A program made the translations under genes and the position numbers. DNA of 64,000 nt, taken from contig JAFWZV010000002.1 in the NCBI GenBank assembly GCA_017517305.1, positions 1 to 64,000 on the forward strand, written 5' to 3'. This document shows positions 53,317 to 62,545 of this stretch, piece by piece (within the stretch, counting starts at the first letter, position 1; each line of letters begins with the position of its first letter). The DNA is from Lachnospiraceae bacterium (GTDB taxonomy: Bacteria; Bacillota; Clostridia; Lachnospirales; Lachnospiraceae). The notes below the pieces were generated by a model that had not been told where the DNA came from, did not search any database, and saw nothing but the letters and a program-made list of their open reading frames with translations.

Positions 53317-55095
53317 TTATTTATTATCCTTAACGTATTCCTTAACTAAATCTTCAAGCACATAGAACTGACATGGGCCTGCGTCAAGCACAACCTTGTG
53401 GAATTCTATATCGTTATACTTAGAACCAAGCTGATCTACAGCGTATTCCTTAAGCTCTTCAAATTCAAGCCAGCCCATAACGTACATCTGGTAGTTTCCT
53501 GGCTCAGCAATTACGTAATCCATAATCTCTTGAGCAGCTTCACCATTAAATCCATTGGTGTTCATGTAGTTAGCAGTTTCCTCTAAAGTCCAGCCTTCAT
53601 AATTCACACCGATTTCTATTCTTGCACTAACAAGAAGGTTTAGCTTAGTGTTAATAGCTTCAATATCTGCATAGGTTTCATCAGCATATTCTGTGTAGTA
53701 GTCATAGGACATAAGCTCTACATAGGTAGCCCAACCCTCCTGATAGCCGTTGAAGCTAAGAAGTGTACGAAGTGGCTCTGGGTCATTGGAAAGGAAGTAT
53801 ACAAACTGGTACATATGTCCAGGAATTCCCTCGTGAGCAAGAGTGCTCCAAAGACCGCTTGCACTATCTGAACCCTCATTAATATAGATAGAGTTGTTCT
53901 CATAATCATCCATAGGTGGAGTCATGTAAAATGCTGGGCTAACAATACCCTCCAGAGACTCATGAACAGGAGTAACTGTAAAGTTAATCTCTGGAATCTG
54001 AGGGAACTTATCTACACACATATCCTCGAAGTATCTAATAGTTTCCTCAGTATCTAAATCCTGATAGAAGCTTTCATAGTCGGTCATGTAACCCTCGTAT
54101 GCAGCGTAGTTAACCATTGCAAGTCCGTATAGCTCCTGCATAACCTCAGCAATCTCAGCGTCAAGCTTAGTAATTACTTCATCAGGAGTTTTATCTGTAC
54201 CAACCTTGCTCTTAAGAAGGTATTCGTAATATTCCTTACCACCTTCAAAATGTGCTAAGCCAAGAGTGTTAGTTCCAGTACCCTTAAGGCTTGTAAATGT
54301 ATTGATAACATTTTCGTAAGCAGGAACTACAGAGTTCATAACTGCATCATAATTCTGCTTCTTGTAATCCTCAATTTTCTCTGGTGTCATACCAGGTACA
54401 TCGCCGATTCTATCATTAAATGTAGCGATGAGAAGGTTGTTCTCTGGGTCAGCGATATACTCCTGACACTGTCTAATAACCTCATCTGCGCTGGTGTCTG
54501 ACATGAAGAAGCCCTTCTCTGACTTAACCTTCTCGAAGTCAAGACACTGCTGATAGTAATCAGGAATAAGGTTAAGCAGTGCAAGATAATCCTTTACATC
54601 ATCCTCATCATAAAATGTATACTCAGACATTGTAATAGGAAGATTTGACTGAAGACCACTTGTGTAGGCAAATGGCTCGTAAAGGTAAGGGTTATCGTAG
54701 GATAAAAGATTTGTCTGAAGCAAATCATATACGATATCGTAGGTGAGCTGCTGGTCATCAGTGAGAAGCTCATAATCAAAGGCCTCAAGCTCCTTTAACT
54801 CATCGTTAATCTCCTTAACCTCCTCAGCCATAGTCTCTTCGCTAAGGTCGAATTCTCCAAGAGTAACCTCTGGAGGTGTGATTCCGTAATTCTCAGGATG
54901 TGCTATAGAATAGTGAAGAGTTACAGTGTCAGTAGTAACAGACTCCTCGAAGCTTTCCTGAAGATAGGTGTCGAATTTCTCTTGCTCCTTCTTGGCGGAA
55001 GAAGAGTTTCGATTCTTTTCACAGCCAGCCATGGAAAATGTCATGGCAACCACAAGGGCAATAGCCGTAAACTTTTTCAATTTTCTCTTAAACAT
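53317..55095 (-). CDS. DUF885 lipoprotein, putative zinc carboxypeptidase-like enzyme
   Basis: 592 residues from the ATG at 55095, chosen for the GGGAGG site 9 bases upstream. A lipoprotein signal ends MTFSMAGC. The DUF885 domain carries the zinc motif HEGIPGH (H421, E422, H427) and the downstream glutamate block YQEGWATYVELM, as in M32-like gluzincin peptidases. It is expected at the outer face of the membrane and probably trims peptides. The substrate is unknown. Confidence 0.85.
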   Translation of the reverse strand: MFKRKLKKFTAIALVVAMTFSMAGCEKNRNSSSAKKEQEKFDTYLQESFEESVTTDTVTLHYSIAHPENYGITPPEVTLGEFDLSEETMAEEVKEINDELKELEAFDYELLTDDQQLTYDIVYDLLQTNLLSYDNPYLYEPFAYTSGLQSNLPITMSEYTFYDEDDVKDYLALLNLIPDYYQQCLDFEKVKSEKGFFMSDTSADEVIRQCQEYIADPENNLLIATFNDRIGDVPGMTPEKIEDYKKQNYDAVMNSVVPAYENVINTFTSLKGTGTNTLGLAHFEGGKEYYEYLLKSKVGTDKTPDEVITKLDAEIAEVMQELYGLAMVNYAAYEGYMTDYESFYQDLDTEETIRYFEDMCVDKFPQIPEINFTVTPVHESLEGIVSPAFYMTPPMDDYENNSIYINEGSDSASGLWSTLAHEGIPGHMYQFVYFLSNDPEPLRTLLSFNGYQEGWATYVELMSYDYYTEYADETYADIEAINTKLNLLVSARIEIGVNYEGWTLEETANYMNTNGFNGEAAQEIMDYVIAEPGNYQMYVMGWLEFEELKEYAVDQLGSKYNDIEFHKVVLDAGPCQFYVLEDLVKEYVKDNK

Positions 55096-55398
55096 AAAAA
55101 ATCCTCCCAAATGATTCCTTGATACTAAAATATAAATAAGCGAGCAATACATATGTGTTTAGCAATTTAACCCACAGTAAGTATATATAATCTTATTATA
55201 CTATGCTGTATATTTATAATTTAGCAGTATAAGATAGATTATATATATTGTGTGAAAAATATGCAATAGTTTGAAATTTAAAGATATTTCTAAGGAAATT
55301 TAAAGAAAATTGTAAGAAAAATGAAGACGAAAAAACTCTTAATATTATATGTACTGTGCTAATGTAAAATGTATGAAATATTAACTAGGAGGAATGTT
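55096..55398. other. AT-rich divergent promoter region
   Basis: 303 bases between the DUF885 gene and the MerR gene. It is very AT-rich, with an imperfect inverted repeat (ATACTATGCT and AGCAGTAT around 55195-55230) that could be an operator. No gene is seen. Confidence 0.5.
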
Positions 55399-56034
55399 AT
55401 GGAAATGATAATGATAAAGGATGCGGCTAAAAATCTAGGGGTAGAAAGCCACGTGCTAAGATATTGGGAGGAGGAGCTTGGGATAGAGATTAAGCGAAAC
55501 TCCATGGGCCATAGGTACTATGATGAAAGAGATATTAAGATGTTCCAGGAGGTTAAGGAACTGAGAGATAGAGGCTTTAGCTTAAAGGATATTAAGGAAG
55601 GAATTGAAAGACAGAGAAATCAGCTTAAGCCAGTGAAGCAGGTTGTGGTTGAGGAGATAAAGGGTGAAGGTCTTAACGGACTTGAGGACAAGCTTGCTAG
55701 GGTGGCTGAGAAGGAGGAAGCTAACAAAGCCTCAGAGGAATCCAATGAACTGAAAATAGTGGATTTTAAAACTGCACAGCTACAAACCATGATGAACAAA
55801 ATTGTGGCAAATGCACTTAATGAAAATAAGGATATTATTACATCTTCTATTAAGTCTGAGCTTACCTCTGACGTTATGCGCCAGTTCGATACGGTTATGA
55901 GGGAGAAGGAGGAAAAGGAAGAGGAGCGTTATCGTAAGCTGGATGAAACCATTAGAAATCTTCAGAGAAGTAATGAAGAGGTTGCAGCAACCAGAGTAAA
56001 GAAGGGACTTTTCGGAAGGAATAAGAGAAAATAA
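55399..56034 (+). CDS. MerR-family DNA-binding protein with coiled-coil tail
   Basis: 211 residues from the ATG at 55399 (AGGAGG just upstream). Residues 1-70 are a MerR helix-turn-helix (IKDAAKNLGVESHVLRYWEE, GHRYYDERDI, LRDRGFSLKDIK). The remainder is a long charged helix, probably coiled coil, ending in the basic KKGLFGRNKRK. There is no metal-binding cysteine set. Similar proteins in Clostridia regulate morphology or polysaccharide genes, but no target is evident. Confidence 0.85.
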   Translation: MEMIMIKDAAKNLGVESHVLRYWEEELGIEIKRNSMGHRYYDERDIKMFQEVKELRDRGFSLKDIKEGIERQRNQLKPVKQVVVEEIKGEGLNGLEDKLARVAEKEEANKASEESNELKIVDFKTAQLQTMMNKIVANALNENKDIITSSIKSELTSDVMRQFDTVMREKEEKEEERYRKLDETIRNLQRSNEEVAATRVKKGLFGRNKRK

Positions 56035-56223
56035 ATTTAAAGGTATACGAAACACATGCCGTATGAAATCATAATATTGAAATTTTTAGATAAAGGTGTT
56101 ATTCTATCAAGGTATATATTCTTATAGAAAGAATAAGAATGCATATTATTCATGTGACAATAAAGACAGTAATAATACAAATGAAGGTTAAAGAAATTTA
56201 AAAAAGCAATACAGGTGATTTTT

Positions 56224-56925
56224 ATGAAGCTAAACATTTTGTATGAGGATGATGTAATGCTAGCTTGCGTTAAGCCTTGTGGAGTGCCGTCTCAGAGCGA
56301 CAAGTCTAACGATGAGGATATGATTACATTGCTTAAAAATTACATATTCGAGAAGCAGGAATCAGATGAGGAGCCGTACCTTGCGGTTATTCATAGGCTT
56401 GACCGACCCGTAGGGGGTGTAATGATATTTGCCAAAACTCCTGAGGCTGCGGCAAAATTATCCGATGATATGCAGGATGGAAATATAATTAAGTACTATC
56501 AGGCTATTCTTACAGGTGAGTTACCTGATGAGTGCGGTGAGCTTGTTGACTATCTTGTAAGAGATGGAAAAACCAACACTGCAAAGATTGCCAAGAAGGG
56601 CGACAAGGGTGCTAAGAAAGCAGTTCTTAGCTATGAGGTTCTTGATGTTATGGAGACTGATGATGGGATTTTATCATATGTTTTGGTAGAGCTTATTACA
56701 GGAAGACATCATCAGATTAGAGCCCAGATGGCTTCACGTGGTTGTGGAATTTGGGGAGATACAAAGTACAACCCTAAGTTTGCTAAAACCAAGAGAAGAT
56801 ATATGCAGATAGGACTTTACTCTTCTAGAATAGAGCTTGACCATCCCGTAACCGGAGAGCACATGGTATTCAAGCATGAGCCGGAGGGAGAAGCATTTGA
56901 GGTTATAGAGTTAGATGAGTTTTAA
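56224..56925 (+). CDS. RluA-family pseudouridine synthase
   Basis: 233 residues from the ATG at 56224 (AGGTGA just before). It isomerises uridine to pseudouridine in RNA. Motif II HRLDRPVGG contains the catalytic D60, followed by GVMIFAKT. Motif III is the GRHHQIRAQMA block. No N-terminal S4 domain is present, so it resembles the short RluA/TruC-like class. The target site cannot be read from the sequence. Confidence 0.92.
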   Translation: MKLNILYEDDVMLACVKPCGVPSQSDKSNDEDMITLLKNYIFEKQESDEEPYLAVIHRLDRPVGGVMIFAKTPEAAAKLSDDMQDGNIIKYYQAILTGELPDECGELVDYLVRDGKTNTAKIAKKGDKGAKKAVLSYEVLDVMETDDGILSYVLVELITGRHHQIRAQMASRGCGIWGDTKYNPKFAKTKRRYMQIGLYSSRIELDHPVTGEHMVFKHEPEGEAFEVIELDEF

Positions 56926-57006
56926 TCTAATTACATGATAAGGGCAGAGGTCCCAGTGGTAGAGACTAAATATAGAGATTTAATAAGGAATTGAGAGGAT
57001 AATAAA

Positions 57007-58440
57007 ATGGCTAAAGACAAGAAATTAGTAGAGCAGATTACTTCCATGGAGGAAGATTTTGCACAGTGGTATACAGACGTAGTAACTAAGGCAGGACTTA
57101 TAGACTATACAAGCGTTAAGGGTTGTATGGTTTTAAAGCCAGCAGGATATGCGATTTGGGAGCTTATTCAAAGCCAGCTTGATGCAAGATTTAAGGAGAC
57201 TGGTGTTGAGAATGTTTACCTTCCAATGTTTATTCCAGAGAGTCTTCTTCAGAAGGAGAAGGATCACGTAGAGGGATTTGCACCAGAGGTTGCTTGGGTA
57301 ACTCATGGAGGACTTAATCCACTTCAGGAGAGAATGTGCGTAAGACCTACATCAGAGACACTTTTCTGTGATTTCTATGCTAAGGATATCCAGTCCTATA
57401 GAGATTTGCCAAAGGTTTATAACCAGTGGTGTTCAGTAGTTAGATGGGAGAAGGAGACTAGACCATTCCTTCGTTCAAGAGAGTTCTTGTGGCAGGAGGG
57501 ACATACTGCTCATGCTACAGCAGAGGATGCAGAGGCTAGAACTATTCAGATGTTAAATGTATACGCTGACTTCTGTGAGCAGGTGCTTGCTATGCCAGTT
57601 ATTAAGGGTAGAAAGACTGACAAGGAGAAGTTTGCAGGAGCTGAGGCTACTTATACTATTGAGGCACTTATGCATGATGGTAAGGCTCTTCAGTCAGGTA
57701 CATCACATAACTTTGGTGATGGCTTTGCCAAGGCATTTGGCATTCAGTACACAGATAAGGAGAATAAGCTTCAGTATGTACACCAGACTTCATGGGGTAT
57801 GACTACAAGACTTATCGGTGCTGTTATCATGGTACATGGTGATGATTCAGGACTTGTACTTCCACCAAGAGTTGCTCCAACTCAGGTAATGATAGTTCCT
57901 ATCATGCAGAAGAAGGAGGGAGTTCTTGAGAAGGCAGCAGAGCTTAAAGAGATGCTTAAGGCTTACAGAGTTAAGGTTGATGATTCAGACAAGAATCCAG
58001 GCTTTAAGTTTGCTGAGCAGGAGATGAGAGGAATTCCGCTTCGTGTAGAGGTAGGCCCTAAGGATATAGAGGCTGGACAGGCTGTAGTTGTAAGAAGAGA
58101 TACAAGAGAAAAGTATGTGGTTGCATTTGAGGACCTTAACACTAAGGTTGGAGAGATATTAGAGCAGATGCAGCAGGATATGTTTGATAGAGCACTTGCA
58201 CACAGAGAGGAAAATACTCACACAGCTACTAACTGGGAGGAGTTCACAGATATCTTAGAGAAGAAGCAGGGCTTCATCAAGGGTATGTGGTGTGGAGACC
58301 AGGAGTGTGAGGTTGCAATCAAGGATAAGACTGGTGCAACTACAAGATGTATGCCATTTGAGCAGGAAAACTTAGGTGAGACTTGCGTTCACTGTGGAAA
58401 GCCAGCTAAGAAGATGGTTTACTTTGGAAAGGCTTACTAG
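57007..58440 (+). CDS. proS: Prolyl-tRNA synthetase (archaeal/eukaryote-like short type)
   Basis: 477 residues. Class II synthetase with motif 2 ([26 protein letters not shown] region) and motif 3 near GVVIM-like [20 protein letters not shown], then an anticodon-binding domain (VMIVPIM) and a zinc-binding-like C-terminal domain (CGDQECE, CVHCGK). Its shortness and the lack of an editing insertion place it in the ProS type 3 group. It charges tRNA-Pro. No T-box leader is seen. Confidence 0.95.
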   Translation: MAKDKKLVEQITSMEEDFAQWYTDVVTKAGLIDYTSVKGCMVLKPAGYAIWELIQSQLDARFKETGVENVYLPMFIPESLLQKEKDHVEGFAPEVAWVTHGGLNPLQERMCVRPTSETLFCDFYAKDIQSYRDLPKVYNQWCSVVRWEKETRPFLRSREFLWQEGHTAHATAEDAEARTIQMLNVYADFCEQVLAMPVIKGRKTDKEKFAGAEATYTIEALMHDGKALQSGTSHNFGDGFAKAFGIQYTDKENKLQYVHQTSWGMTTRLIGAVIMVHGDDSGLVLPPRVAPTQVMIVPIMQKKEGVLEKAAELKEMLKAYRVKVDDSDKNPGFKFAEQEMRGIPLRVEVGPKDIEAGQAVVVRRDTREKYVVAFEDLNTKVGEILEQMQQDMFDRALAHREENTHTATNWEEFTDILEKKQGFIKGMWCGDQECEVAIKDKTGATTRCMPFEQENLGETCVHCGKPAKKMVYFGKAY

Positions 58441-58449
58441 GATTATAGA

Positions 58450-58473
58450 GCCGCGAGCTGTTTGGCTCGCGGC
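58450..58473 (+). terminator. Hairpin after proS
   Basis: A perfect 9-bp stem, GCCGCGAGC and GCTCGCGGC, 9 bases after the stop. No T run follows, so it may only stabilise the transcript end or partly terminate. Confidence 0.5.
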
Positions 58474-58500
58474 ATTACTATATTATAAGGAGGGAAGACT

Positions 58501-59859
58501 ATGAGCAAGATTAACATGCCTGCGGGAGCAGAGTTTATTATAGAACAACTTAATAATCGTGGCTTTGAAGCTTATATCGTAGGTGGATGTGTTAGAGATA
58601 GTCTGCTGGGCAAGAATCCTAATGATTGGGATATTACTACCTCTGCAACTCCTTATGAGGTTAAAGAAATATTTAAGAAGACTATTGATACTGGAATTCA
58701 GCATGGAACAGTGACTGTTATGGTGGATAAGGCTACATCCAAGGGTGGAGAGTATGCATTTGAGGTTACCACCTACAGGGTAGACGGTAAGTATGAGGAC
58801 CATAGAAGACCTACTGAGGTTACATTTACAGCTTGCTTAGAGGAGGATTTAAAGAGGAGAGATTTCACTATCAACGCCATGGCTTACAATCATAAGCAGG
58901 GTGTGGTGGATATCTTTGGAGGTCAGCAGGATCTTAATAATGGAGTTATTAAGGCTGTTGGAGTGGCTGAGGAAAGATTCGAGGAGGATGCTCTTAGAAT
59001 ACTAAGAGCAGTTAGATTCGCGGCACAGCTGGGCTTTCATATAGAGGATGATACTAAGAAGGCTATGACTAAGCTGGCGGAGAACCTAAGGTTTATCAGT
59101 GCTGAGAGAATTCAGGTGGAGCTTACTAAGCTTATTACCTCCAATCATCCAGATAGGTTGGTTGAGGCATATAAGCTGGGCATAACTAAGGTGGTGTTGC
59201 CGGAATTTGATGCTATGATGGAGACAGAGCAGGATAATCCGCACCATTTGTATAATGTGGGAATTCATACTATCAAGGTTATGGAGCATGTTCCGCCTAC
59301 TCAGATAATGAGATATACAGCCCTGCTTCATGATGTGGCAAAGCCTGTGACTAAGACCTTTGATGAGGAGGGTGTTGGCCATTTCTACGGACATCAGGCT
59401 AAGGGCGCTGATATGGCCATGGATATTTTGAAGAGGTTAAAGCTAGATAATCACACCATCGATGAAACCTGTCTACTTATTAGAGAGCATGATTTCAGCT
59501 TACATGGTACAAATATCAGAGCATTTAGAAGATTTTTAAATAGACTTGGCAAGGAAAGATTTCAGGATTTCCTCACCATCAAGAAAGCTGATATGGCAGG
59601 CCAAAGCGACTATCATAAGGAGGAGCGAGAGGGATTTGTAAGAGATATGATAGACATGTTTGAGCAGGTCAATGAGGAAAACCACTGCATTAAGATGTCA
59701 GAGATGGCTATTGGTGGAAGGGACCTTATAGAGATGGGAATTGCTCCAGGCAAGGAGATGGGAGATATCCTTAAGGCTTTATTTGAAAAGGTTTTGGACA
59801 ACCCAACCCTTAATGATAAGGAAAAATTAAAAAAGATGGTTGAAGAAAAGATGTATTAA
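58501..59859 (+). CDS. cca: CCA tRNA nucleotidyltransferase with HD domain
   Basis: 452 residues. The class II polymerase head has GGCVRDSLLG (28-37) and the catalytic DWD (42-44), followed by RRDFTINAMAYN. The RNA-binding domain follows (RILRAVRFAAQL). The C-terminal half carries an HD phosphohydrolase domain (ALLHDVAKP, FYGHQAKGA). It adds or repairs the 3' CCA of tRNA. The HD part gives phosphatase or phosphodiesterase activity in some bacteria. GGAGGG precedes the ATG. Confidence 0.93.
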   Translation: MSKINMPAGAEFIIEQLNNRGFEAYIVGGCVRDSLLGKNPNDWDITTSATPYEVKEIFKKTIDTGIQHGTVTVMVDKATSKGGEYAFEVTTYRVDGKYEDHRRPTEVTFTACLEEDLKRRDFTINAMAYNHKQGVVDIFGGQQDLNNGVIKAVGVAEERFEEDALRILRAVRFAAQLGFHIEDDTKKAMTKLAENLRFISAERIQVELTKLITSNHPDRLVEAYKLGITKVVLPEFDAMMETEQDNPHHLYNVGIHTIKVMEHVPPTQIMRYTALLHDVAKPVTKTFDEEGVGHFYGHQAKGADMAMDILKRLKLDNHTIDETCLLIREHDFSLHGTNIRAFRRFLNRLGKERFQDFLTIKKADMAGQSDYHKEEREGFVRDMIDMFEQVNEENHCIKMSEMAIGGRDLIEMGIAPGKEMGDILKALFEKVLDNPTLNDKEKLKKMVEEKMY

Positions 59860-59863
59860 ATCA

Positions 59864-59908
59864 TCCCCCCGCACATACAATTTTAAAAGACTAGTATGTG
59901 GGAGGGGA
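59864..59908 (+). promoter_or_regulatory. Hairpin covering the ribosome site of the CotS-like gene
   Basis: TCCCCCCGCACATAC (59864-59878) pairs with GTATGTGGGAGGGGA (59894-59908) with two mismatches. The right arm contains the GGAGGGG ribosome site of the next gene, so the folded RNA would hide it. It may also act as terminator for cca. Confidence 0.5.
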
Positions 59909-59915
59909 TTTTCAT

Positions 59916-60899
59916 TTGGCTGAGAAGATGACAGAGGTATATGGTGCGTATGATGTACAGATAATGCAAGTGATGCGAGGAAGAGGTGCATTTGTCCTTA
60001 GGACGGATAAGGGGATATTTCAGCTAAAGCCTATGGATGTAAATCCTAGCAGACTAGCTGCGGAATATGAATTTAAGGAAAGCTTAGTGGAGCTTGGCTT
60101 TGACAGTATAGACTATTGTGTGAAGAATAAGGATGAGGAGCTTTACACCTGCGACAGATATGGGAATCCTTATGTGTTACGAAGGTTTTTTCTAGGCAGG
60201 GAGTGCAATCCTTTAAATCAGCAGGATATTGTGATGGGAGTTAGGAATCTTGCTAAGCTTCACCAGGTAGGAAGAGAGGCCTTCAAAAGGAGCGAGAGGG
60301 ATGTACACCTTAGGGTGACTGGAGATTTCAAGAAGAGAAATCAAACTGTAAAAAGGGTTAACAACTATATTTTAAGACAGAAGTCTAAGAGAGAATTTGA
60401 GACAAAGTTTCTTAAGACCTATGATTATTTCTATGAGCAGGGACTGAAATGTCAAAGTGAATATGAAGCGGTAAAGGCACTGGGAAATGAAGCCCATCAG
60501 GGCTACTGCCATGGTATGTATAATCATCATAGTCTTGTGATTACAGGAGATGATAGCATGGTTGGAACCATTAGCTTTGATAAATTTTATCTGGGTAATC
60601 AGATGGATGATTTGTATCATTATGCCAGGAAGATGACAGAGAAAAATGACTATAGATTTGAAGTATTTGCAACTATATTGGAAGAATATGGAAGGGTTAA
60701 TCCACTTAACCAAGAGGATTACAAATATATTTACATCAACTATTGCTACCCTGAGAAATATTATAAGCTGGCAAACCAGTATATGAACGGCACAAAGAAC
60801 TGGTTATCTCCTAAATTATTGGAGAAAATGGATAAGCTTACTGAAGATGAGGGGAAAAAGCAGATGATTTTGGATAAAATGAAGAAAAAGTACCTATAA
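59916..60899 (+). CDS. CotS-like protein with aminoglycoside-phosphotransferase fold
   Basis: About 327 residues from TTG 59916, which lies 8 bases after GGAGGGG. A GTG at 59898 would put the ribosome site inside the gene. The protein kinase-like fold of the CotS/CotI spore coat group is suggested by the N-lobe (GAFVLRTDKGIFQLKPM), the VRNLAKLHQVGR helix, and HQGYCHGMYNHHSLVI in place of the usual HGDLHPGNVL catalytic loop. The altered loop may mean it lacks kinase activity. No sporulation gene is nearby. Confidence 0.7.
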   Translation: MAEKMTEVYGAYDVQIMQVMRGRGAFVLRTDKGIFQLKPMDVNPSRLAAEYEFKESLVELGFDSIDYCVKNKDEELYTCDRYGNPYVLRRFFLGRECNPLNQQDIVMGVRNLAKLHQVGREAFKRSERDVHLRVTGDFKKRNQTVKRVNNYILRQKSKREFETKFLKTYDYFYEQGLKCQSEYEAVKALGNEAHQGYCHGMYNHHSLVITGDDSMVGTISFDKFYLGNQMDDLYHYARKMTEKNDYRFEVFATILEEYGRVNPLNQEDYKYIYINYCYPEKYYKLANQYMNGTKNWLSPKLLEKMDKLTEDEGKKQMILDKMKKKYL

Positions 60900-60965
60900 A
60901 AATAAATCTCCTATCTTCACATTTTGAATTTTATCTAGTATAATAAACGAGTTAAGGTGGGACTT

Positions 60966-62315
60966 ATGCGTAAAAATTTGATAATACTTACAATTTTATG
61001 CTTATTTCTCTTACTTACTGGATGTGACGCTAAGACAGATGTGAAGGTTTATCAAACTACAGAGGAGCTTACAGTGGCACATGTGGAGGTGGAGAGAACG
61101 GCGGTGGTTACAGGCATAGACCTGGAGGCCAATATTATCAGTTTTAAAGATTGCATGAATTCTGAGGACTTTGAACTGATATATCATGGTGGCGTTAGTG
61201 TGCTGAATACCTATGGCAGAGACATTGGTATAAATGGTATCGGTAACGGCAGTGTGGTTAATGTGTTCTATTATTCGGATACAGAGCGAATTGTAAGCAT
61301 TACAGTAAGTGACAAGGCCACCGTCCTTAAGGGGATAACAAAATTCAGTGCAGACCCAGATAGTGGCACTGCAAGATACAAGGGAACTAGCTGTACATTG
61401 TGGAAGGATGTTGTAGCCTATGATGGAGATGATTCCCTTGATATTACAGAGATTAATACTGAGGACCAGGTAACCCTGACTATGTATGGAGGTAAGCTGG
61501 TATCAGTTGTTATAGAGCTAGGCCATGGATATGTAAGACTTGCAAATCAGGACACCTATGTAGGTGGAATGGTGGAGATAGGCTACGACGTTATAGTGCC
61601 AGTTACATCGGATATGTTAGTGGCAGTTCGAGAGGGAAAATACACTCTTAGAATTTACAATGGCAACTACAGCGACAGCAAGCCTGTAGAGGTTAAGAAG
61701 GGCAAGGAGGTTACTGTGGATTTGACGGATATTGCAATTCCTACAGGAACCGTAACCTTTAACATAACTCCAGCTGAGGCTACACTTTACATAAGCGGTG
61801 AGGAGCAGGATGATTTTGCTTACACCAACCTATACGGAACCTACGGCATAAGGGTAACCTGTGAAGGCTATAATACATTTAATGGTAGCTTCAAGATATC
61901 CCAGCCGGTTAATACATTTGATATAGAGTTAGTGGAAAATGAGGACCATGAGGATACTACAGAGGAAACCACAGAGACCACTACAGAAACCAGCGAAACA
62001 ACTACTGAAAGTACTGAGACTACAGGTGATGCTTCAGAGGGTTCTACTACTGAGAAGCAGGGAACTGAAGGATCAAGTACCACAGGCAATACCATTACAG
62101 TGCTTGGGCCTGAGGGGGCAGGAGTATATGTAGATGGTGATTATGTGGGACTGGCTCCGGTAACATTTCCGAAGGTTGTGGGAACCCATACAATTACCTT
62201 GTATAAGACTGGTTACCTAATTAAGAGCTATACTATTACGGCAGCAGATAATGGGGAGAATGATGAGCATACCTTCCCAGAGCTTACGTCAGTGTTTGAT
62301 GCACTGGAGGAATAG
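60966..62315 (+). CDS. Cell-surface lipoprotein with PEGA domains
   Basis: 449 residues from the ATG at 60966 (AAGGTGGG upstream). A lipoprotein signal ends FLLLTGC. The N-terminal half is an unassigned beta-rich region. A PEGA-type domain lies at about 258-320 (GTVTFNITPAEATLYISGEE) and a second at about 380-440 (EGAGVYVDGDYVGLAPVTF). A Thr/Glu/Ser linker (about 325-375) lies between them. PEGA domains are beta-sandwiches of surface proteins. No enzyme motif is seen. Confidence 0.75.
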   Translation: MRKNLIILTILCLFLLLTGCDAKTDVKVYQTTEELTVAHVEVERTAVVTGIDLEANIISFKDCMNSEDFELIYHGGVSVLNTYGRDIGINGIGNGSVVNVFYYSDTERIVSITVSDKATVLKGITKFSADPDSGTARYKGTSCTLWKDVVAYDGDDSLDITEINTEDQVTLTMYGGKLVSVVIELGHGYVRLANQDTYVGGMVEIGYDVIVPVTSDMLVAVREGKYTLRIYNGNYSDSKPVEVKKGKEVTVDLTDIAIPTGTVTFNITPAEATLYISGEEQDDFAYTNLYGTYGIRVTCEGYNTFNGSFKISQPVNTFDIELVENEDHEDTTEETTETTTETSETTTESTETTGDASEGSTTEKQGTEGSSTTGNTITVLGPEGAGVYVDGDYVGLAPVTFPKVVGTHTITLYKTGYLIKSYTITAADNGENDEHTFPELTSVFDALEE

Positions 62316-62545
62316 TGAGTTACAGGGGACAATGGGCTACTATCTAAGAAGAGTGAAGATAATTCCGAGATAACTCGGAATATAAATATATATAATCATA
62401 ACGGGTCAAGCGTGGCCAAATGCTACGGGTTATGATTGGTGCGAGGCAACGGGTTTGAGTAACTGGTTGTGGCGTAGTGAATTCTATGCCGTCGCAGGTA
62501 AGAAGATAAAGACTTTGTAAGAGTCTTGAAATAAGGAGGAACATC
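62316..62545 (+). promoter_or_regulatory. Folded leader of the phosphoglucomutase gene (possible riboswitch)
   Basis: About 230 bases that end at the ribosome site AAGGAGGA. Hairpins: ATTCCGAG-ATAA-CTCGGAAT (62362-62381); AATCATAAC with GTTATGATT (62394-62437) holding a smaller AGCGT/ATGCT stem; TGCGA (62440) with TCGCA (62492) enclosing GCAAC/GTTGT and GGCGTAG/CTATGCC (62471-62490); and a short AAGACT/AGTCTT hairpin (62509-62526). It matches no riboswitch class I can name. Confidence 0.5.

Noticed and set aside
62316..62545. tmRNA, 6S, SRP RNA or a common riboswitch (SAM, c-di-GMP, glycine, TPP, ykkC)
   Set aside because: None of their conserved core sequences are present and the length does not fit.
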